Below, piece after piece: positions 59,834-64,000 of a stretch of DNA of 64,000 nucleotides (the stretch's first letter is position 1; each line of letters starts with the position of its first letter). The stretch is from a virus. The translations under genes and the position numbers were made by a program. The stretch is from positions 1 to 64,000 of IMG/VR virus record IMGVR_UViG_3300021197_001602. One strand, given 5' to 3'. The notes below the pieces were generated by a model. The model saw only the letters and a program-made list of their open reading frames with translations. It was not told where the DNA came from and did no database searches.

Positions 59834-62176
59834 GTGATAAAATCTTTGTTTTTGCCGTTGATGCTCTTATTGGCTTCCTGTAGTTGCGGCGAAGACTTCC
59901 GCCTAATTAAATCCTGTTCTTGGAAAACCGATAAAAACATTGGCTGCGTTGGCAACGACACATCCTACGATGAGGTCGTTGGCGAGGCTCGCCTTGATGC
60001 GAATCTTGGCTCTTGTGAGGCTGGTACTCTTTCATGCAGAAGAAACTCCGAGACAATGGAGAGCTTCTGTGAGAGGAATCGTTACGAAGAAGAAGAGCAG
60101 TGCTACAATGAGTGGACGAACCGCTCGCAGTACGACACCGTTTGTGTTGGCTATGTCGGACCCAGCACTGAGTCGTGTCATGATGACATCGACAACGACT
60201 GCGATGGCGCAGTGAACGAAGGGTTTGATGCTGACTTCGACGGCTTCATGAGTGCCCACATGACCTCACCGCTCAACGGAGAACTCAAAGCATGTGGTGC
60301 AGACTGTGATGACAGCGACCAAAGTATAAATCCCGCAGCAGCAGAGGTCTGCGACGGCATAGATAATAATTGCAATACCTCTGTGGACGAAGGGTTAGAT
60401 ACGCCTCACGGTTCTTGCGAGCCAGACTTCCCAGACAATATTAACCCAGCGCTTCTCCACTATGGCGCACCTTCACAGTGCCGCTATGAGCCAGGGACTA
60501 TAGTATGTTCTGGTGGCGGACTTGTCTGCCAAGGAGCAGTATTCGTGGGACCAACCCCAGAGATGTGCAATGGGCTCGACGATGACTGCGATGGCGAGGT
60601 AGACTATACGCTTGGTATGGATGACGGTATAGAAAACGAAGGGTCGAACTGTGGTACAAATGTTGGGATATGCGAGTACGGCACGACCAGTTGTATGTCT
60701 CAGGATATGCAATGCATCGGTGGTGTAAATCCAATTACTGTGATGCCAGATTCTTGTGATGGATTAGATACAGACTGTGATGGGCAGACAGATGAAGACG
60801 CAGAGCCCAGAGTTTGCTCAAACGGTTGCCCGTCCGCTGGTGTGCAATATTGCGATAGCGGAGACTGGACTGTTTGTGATGCCCCTTCTCCAGGCGATGA
60901 GGCAACAGACCCGTGCAATGATATCGATGATGACTGTGATGGGGCAGTTGATGAGGGGCAAGAGTGTCAGTGCGACCCATCGGAAGTTGGACCAAACGCA
61001 CCTGATTGCAGCGCTGGTGAAATGGCTGAATCGGGTTTGAGTTGCGGCACAGCCAAAAAAAATTGCATCTGTGAAAACGGAGATTGTCAATATGGACCTT
61101 GCTACCTTACTTGCGACCCGTGGGTAAACGGTGCACCTGTTGATGTTTTGTGGGGAGCTTGTCCAGCCGAACAGTGCGATGGGTGGGACTGGAACTGTTA
61201 CGGAGACAACAGGGATGGAATGGTGGATGTTCCTTGCGAGTGCAGCTTAAACTCCCCAGTAGACCAGATTCGTGCAGCAGCCGCTCAGGGTAACGGAGAT
61301 TGCGAAATAGGTCAGTGCACAGCGGGCTCTCAGTCATGCGAGTTTGATAATATAACGCAGACTTGGAACATGTCCCCGCTGGATTGCGGTGCCGTCGGAC
61401 CCTCAGAAGAAGTTTGTGACGAGATAGACAACGACTGTGATACGGAAGTGGATGAGAACTTGCAAAGCTTCGAGCGTGTTGATATGGTATTTATAATTGA
61501 TATTACAGGGTCCATGGGTCAGGAAATAGAAAACATACGAAACGCTATCAGTGCCTACGCAGCCGACTTCGCACAGACGGAACACAGGTTTTCGCTGGTG
61601 GTCTTCCCAGCCCCATATGATGGTGACCCAAACACTTGGCAGAGTCTGGGCAGCCCAGCAACTCAGTGTGGTGCAGGGAACATAGGAAACCCAATCAATC
61701 CGCCCTATTTACCGTCAGCAATGCCCTATTGGAAGATGACACCCTTGGTCGAAGTGGGTCAGTTCTTGCAGGCTCTTGACGATGTTCTTAATATAGGTGG
61801 CTTGGTCTGCTCAGAGGAGCCCTCCTACGATGTTATTGATGATGTCTCCTCGCCATCTGATATAGCAAACATAGGCTGGAGAGAAGATGCTTACCCTTAT
61901 ATATTCTTTATCGGAGACGAAGACGCTCAAACCTGGAGGGGGCTTACTGAGAATGCTCTCGGGCAAAGAACGCAGACTTGTGATGGCATCGGTATGTGCC
62001 CTTGCGGACCACCCGACTGCGACCCAGGATACAATCTGCTGGAGTTGCATTGCTTTGTCGGCAATGTAGACGCTCACGATTACGACGGCGTTTGTATGTC
62101 AACGAACAATATAAATAATATCAGTGCCCCACTTCTTCGAAATATATTTGCGGATGTCTGCCTGCCCACAGATTAA
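59834..62176 (+). CDS. MopE-type repeat lipoprotein with VWA domain
   Basis: A 780-residue predicted lipoprotein. I start at GTG 59834, behind GGAGGTGGG, instead of ATG 59819 which would place the ribosome site inside the gene. Lipobox LASC has Cys16. Six D-x-D-N-D-C-D-G-like units (DDIDNDCDGAVNEG, DGIDNNCNTSVDEG, NGLDDDCDGEVDY, DGLDTDCDGQTDE, NDIDDDCDGAVDEG, DEIDNDCDTEVDE), the metal/Ca-binding repeat of MopE-like proteins, lead to a VWA domain with DITGSMG (MIDAS, D556). About 50 Cys suggest many disulphides. Envelope exposed; role unknown. It is the largest accessory gene in the window. Confidence 0.85.
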   Translation: MIKSLFLPLMLLLASCSCGEDFRLIKSCSWKTDKNIGCVGNDTSYDEVVGEARLDANLGSCEAGTLSCRRNSETMESFCERNRYEEEEQCYNEWTNRSQYDTVCVGYVGPSTESCHDDIDNDCDGAVNEGFDADFDGFMSAHMTSPLNGELKACGADCDDSDQSINPAAAEVCDGIDNNCNTSVDEGLDTPHGSCEPDFPDNINPALLHYGAPSQCRYEPGTIVCSGGGLVCQGAVFVGPTPEMCNGLDDDCDGEVDYTLGMDDGIENEGSNCGTNVGICEYGTTSCMSQDMQCIGGVNPITVMPDSCDGLDTDCDGQTDEDAEPRVCSNGCPSAGVQYCDSGDWTVCDAPSPGDEATDPCNDIDDDCDGAVDEGQECQCDPSEVGPNAPDCSAGEMAESGLSCGTAKKNCICENGDCQYGPCYLTCDPWVNGAPVDVLWGACPAEQCDGWDWNCYGDNRDGMVDVPCECSLNSPVDQIRAAAAQGNGDCEIGQCTAGSQSCEFDNITQTWNMSPLDCGAVGPSEEVCDEIDNDCDTEVDENLQSFERVDMVFIIDITGSMGQEIENIRNAISAYAADFAQTEHRFSLVVFPAPYDGDPNTWQSLGSPATQCGAGNIGNPINPPYLPSAMPYWKMTPLVEVGQFLQALDDVLNIGGLVCSEEPSYDVIDDVSSPSDIANIGWREDAYPYIFFIGDEDAQTWRGLTENALGQRTQTCDGIGMCPCGPPDCDPGYNLLELHCFVGNVDAHDYDGVCMSTNNINNISAPLLRNIFADVCLPTD

Positions 62177-62189
62177 TTAAGTTAACAAA

Positions 62190-62197
62190 ACTACTTA
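62190..62197 (+). promoter_or_regulatory. Variant ACTATTTA element
   Basis: ACTACTTACAGTATG, 131 bases before the ATG at 62321; one base off the core. Confidence 0.25.
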
Positions 62198-62261
62198 CAG
62201 TATGATAAGATGTTCTAGTTATGTTATTGACAACTGGAACTTCTCGTTGTCTTAATAAAAT

Positions 62262-62280
62262 CGGTAGCTTGAGACTACCG
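62262..62280 (+). other. Small hairpin
   Basis: CGGTAG and CTACCG pair around a 7-base loop in the leader of the 62321 gene. No T-run. It follows a TTGACA at 62227 without a good -10. Confidence 0.4.
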
Positions 62281-62320
62281 TGGAGACTTTAGACGAACAT
62301 TAGGTGCTTGGAGTTTAGAT

Positions 62321-62518
62321 ATGTGTATCATATGTGTAGAGCTTGAAAAGAACAGGCTTACTTTATTAGAAGCAAGAAGAAACTATGGGGAGATGGTCGA
62401 CTCTATCGACGAAAGCCATCGAGAAGAATTAGAGAAAAAGTTATACCCAGATACTATTTATGATGAAGAGTATTATGAATACTTTAATTTTATCAAAGGA
62501 ACGAGCGGGTCAGATTGA
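62321..62518 (+). CDS. Small conserved acidic protein with CxxC
   Basis: A 65-residue protein beginning MCIICVELEKNRLTLLEARRNYGEMVDSID (in pieces). The MCIICVE start and LEARR-x-GEM block occur in a family of small marine-phage proteins. A zinc or redox role for Cys2-Cys5 is possible. Carries the ACTATTTA copy at 62453 in its coding region. Confidence 0.55.
   Translation: MCIICVELEKNRLTLLEARRNYGEMVDSIDESHREELEKKLYPDTIYDEEYYEYFNFIKGTSGSD
62453..62460 (+). promoter_or_regulatory. ACTATTTA element within 62321 gene
   Basis: ACTATTTATGATG, 68 bases before the ATG of the tagged ART-like gene. Intragenic, so weaker than the intergenic copies. Confidence 0.35.
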
Positions 62519-62520
62519 TT

Positions 62521-63087
62521 ATGAAAAAACTATTAACAGAATGGCGTAAGTATTTAAAAGAAGAGGGAGAGGCTCCAGCAGAACAAGCTACAGCTTATTT
62601 TGATGGTGGCATCTATCATGGAGTTTCCCAAGCAAACTTGGATGGTCTTCGTGACCAGGGCATCGGCAACATGCCGAGCGAAATGGATATCGAGGAAGAG
62701 AAGGCAGGTGTGCCTTGTTCGCTCAAACCTCAAGAAGCCCGCAAGCATGGAGATGTAGTTCTTGAGCTTGACATGGAATCGATAGAGGGCTCTGGGCAAT
62801 ATATGATTTCCCCAGACAAAGAGAACGACCACGGAACCCGAATTACGATGGTGGACTCAGCCTACGATTCAGGTCACGGTGTTCACGATATGGTAGATAG
62901 CTTGGGCACGAATATTCCGTTCAGCTTTGTCAAGCGAGTTATATTCCCCCAAGGTTCAATTCCAGATGTTCAAGGCATGAGAGAGGGCGGCTTCAGTGGT
63001 GTAGAGATTGCAAGCTTTGCGGAGGACGAATCACAGGGTCTTGTCCGTCATTGGACCCCAGGAGATGAGTTGGGCGAAAGCCGCTAA
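62521..63087 (+). CDS. Tagged ADP-ribosyltransferase-like protein (Alt-like candidate)
   Basis: A 188-residue protein starting MKKLLTEWRKYLKEEG (L12-K-E14). After the tag, YHGVSQANLDGLRDQGIG (residues 32-49) is the opening strand and helix of an ADP-ribosyltransferase/Tpt1-type fold, in which the H-G-x-S motif binds NAD. The middle (VVLELDMESIEG; YMISPDKEN) and VKRVIFPQG suit the rest of such a fold. T4 Alt is a packaged ADP-ribosyltransferase of the host polymerase, so the combination of tag and fold is suggestive. The ATG starts two bases after the previous stop. Confidence 0.6.
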   Translation: MKKLLTEWRKYLKEEGEAPAEQATAYFDGGIYHGVSQANLDGLRDQGIGNMPSEMDIEEEKAGVPCSLKPQEARKHGDVVLELDMESIEGSGQYMISPDKENDHGTRITMVDSAYDSGHGVHDMVDSLGTNIPFSFVKRVIFPQGSIPDVQGMREGGFSGVEIASFAEDESQGLVRHWTPGDELGESR

Positions 63088-63104
63088 ATCACGGGAGCGG
63101 AAAG

Positions 63105-63449
63105 GTGTTAATAACTCGCCACGAAAACGATATCGCTATTGGCGACCTAGTGAAGCTCAAGGATGATGAAGATACCGCAGTGGGTTTTGGAATCGTCCTT
63201 GATGTGAGGACCGACACTTATGATATGGCGGTAGCACTGATACAGAATTTTAATGACTATATGTCTGCCGTCGATGAGGGCTTCGAACCAGAGGAAATAA
63301 CGGATGCAGAGAGAGAACTGCTTCAAACACCAGTATATCTCATCCTTTGGCACTCCACGGATGGGCACACATTTAGTTCACGACCGATATGGATGTACCA
63401 CTCAGAAATAACAGTTATTAGCAAGGCAATAAGAAAACTCACTGACTAA
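63105..63449 (+). CDS. Small barrel protein, unknown
   Basis: A 114-residue protein from GTG 63105 behind GGGAGCGG. IAIGDLVKLKDDED, GFGIVLDVR and VYLILWHSTDGHTF then PIWMYHSEITVIS form a strand-rich KOW-like pattern known from small marine-phage proteins. Role unknown. Confidence 0.5.
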   Translation: MLITRHENDIAIGDLVKLKDDEDTAVGFGIVLDVRTDTYDMAVALIQNFNDYMSAVDEGFEPEEITDAERELLQTPVYLILWHSTDGHTFSSRPIWMYHSEITVISKAIRKLTD

Positions 63450-63484
63450 GTATTGTATAAAATGACCAAGGAGTCACACAAAAA

Positions 63485-63733
63485 ATGAATAAATTAAATA
63501 TCCTCCTCGCAGCGCTTCTGATGGCACCTGCCGTTGCTTCCGCAGATGATGAGACGCAGAAGCCAGAGATTACAATCAAGTTCCCAATTGTTGAGAAGCA
63601 ATTCCCCGACCTTCAGAGAACCGTCAAGACGCCCACTGTCGTTTGGGCTCCAAGGCAAGAAGATGGAGAGCGAAAAACACATATCATCTCGCCCCTCTTC
63701 TATTACCAAGAAAATAAAGAAAAAACTAAATAA
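63485..63733 (+). CDS. Secreted small protein (Sec signal)
   Basis: An 82-residue product with a classic signal peptide: KLNILLAALLMAPAVASADDE, cleavage expected after ASA (about 20). The mature part is short, beta-prone and charged (PEITIKFPIVEKQFPDL; HIISPLFYYQENKE). It should reach the periplasm. No homologue recognised. Start ATG follows CAAGGAG. Confidence 0.6.
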   Translation: MNKLNILLAALLMAPAVASADDETQKPEITIKFPIVEKQFPDLQRTVKTPTVVWAPRQEDGERKTHIISPLFYYQENKEKTK

Positions 63734-63737
63734 ACAC

Positions 63738-63766
63738 TTGACATGACCCACCCTATATGTTATAAA
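63738..63766 (+). promoter_or_regulatory. Sigma70-like promoter
   Basis: TTGACA, 17 bases, TATAAA, upstream of the gene at 63804. Confidence 0.82.
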
Positions 63767-63803
63767 TTACATGTAGCATTGGTTGTCAACAAGGAGTTTA
63801 TTG

Positions 63804-63998
63804 ATGAGAGACGCACTAATCGAAAAGATGTACGGTTTCCGACCTTCTGAGTATATTCAGAAAGGCTTATGCGTACCTGCGCCCACAGGCTGTGGTCAGC
63901 CAGCCTCGCCTTTTGTCCAGCAGTCAGATGAGGTGGAGTATAAAATATCGGGGCTGTGCTCCGAGTGTCAAAAGAAATATTTTAAAGAAACTTCATAA
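63804..63998 (+). CDS. Small zinc-finger-like protein
   Basis: A 64-residue protein from ATG 63804 after CAAGGAG; the earlier TTG at 63783 is not needed. CVPAPTGCGQ and GLCSECQKK give two pairs of Cys (CxxxxxxC and CxxC), a possible zinc ribbon. No family recognised. It is driven by the promoter at 63738; the stop codon ends at 63998, two bases before the window edge. Confidence 0.6.
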   Translation: MRDALIEKMYGFRPSEYIQKGLCVPAPTGCGQPASPFVQQSDEVEYKISGLCSECQKKYFKETS

Positions 63999-64000
63999 AA

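Noticed and set aside
62227-62257. Promoter TTGACA at 62227 before the 62321 gene
   Set aside because: No good -10 at 16-18 bases; TTAATA is 19 bases away. Too weak to list.
1-64000. Integrase, attachment site, transposase or plasmid replication genes
   Set aside because: None were recognised. The window has only lytic-phage type genes; lysogeny genes elsewhere in the genome cannot be excluded.

Overview
The window is a gene-dense, single-strand (all +) piece of a large tailed-phage genome with contractile-tail (T4-like myovirus) morphogenesis genes. The head-tail block has T4 order: scaffold (gp22-like), major capsid (gp23-like), neck/connector proteins, gp15-like tail terminator, sheath (gp18-like), tube (gp19-like), baseplate chaperone (gp26-like), tape measure, gp53-like LysM wedge protein and hub proteins. 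I saw no rRNA, complete tRNA, transposase, integrase or CRISPR. Lipoprotein and Sec signals point to a Gram-negative host. The Asp/Asn-rich DxDNDCDG repeats and VWA lipoproteins are styles common in Myxococcota/Bdellovibrionota-like bacteria, so a host of that kind is an inference, not a demonstration.

Layout: 1-22.6 kb virion genes, interrupted at 12.4-14.0 kb by a moron-like cassette that includes a VWA lipoprotein. 22.7-41.9 kb replication and nucleotide metabolism: a minimal family A polymerase, a divergent tubulin/FtsZ-like protein, SSB, FKBP, RecA/UvsX, CMP/dCMP-type deaminase, 5'-3' exonuclease, DnaB-type helicase, B12-dependent ribonucleotide reductase, GroES-like protein, transglycosylase, DnaE-type polymerase, dUTPase, IMPDH/GMP reductase and a sigma-region-4-like HTH protein. 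42.3-48.8 kb: acidic core-like protein, P-loop kinase, ClpP-like protease and GroEL. 48.9-53.5 kb: small genes, a glutaredoxin and a Mom-like acyltransferase. 53.6-63.1 kb: an operon and satellite genes whose products share an N-terminal tag, plus a 780-residue MopE/VWA lipoprotein. No gap longer than about 200 bases lacks a gene.

Two promoter classes can be read by eye. Eleven sigma70-like promoters (TTGACA-like, mostly a 17-base spacer, TATATT-like) mainly precede replication, nucleotide, chaperone and small early-type genes. A separate directional element, ACTATTTA, lies upstream of scaffold, sheath, tube and the predicted head-packaged proteins and is a good candidate late promoter.

The most interesting system is a set of proteins that begin with nearly the same 14-residue peptide, MKKLLTEWRKYLKE, ending in a (L/I)-x-E site like that cut by the T4 prohead protease. 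The tag is fused to unrelated bodies: an ADP-ribosyltransferase-like fold, a GNAT-like fold, a Cys-His-Asp fold and an acidic KOW protein, with a related tag on a P-loop kinase. I read this as a capsid-targeting signal loading a set of enzymes into the head for injection with the DNA. This is inference from sequence and needs experiment.
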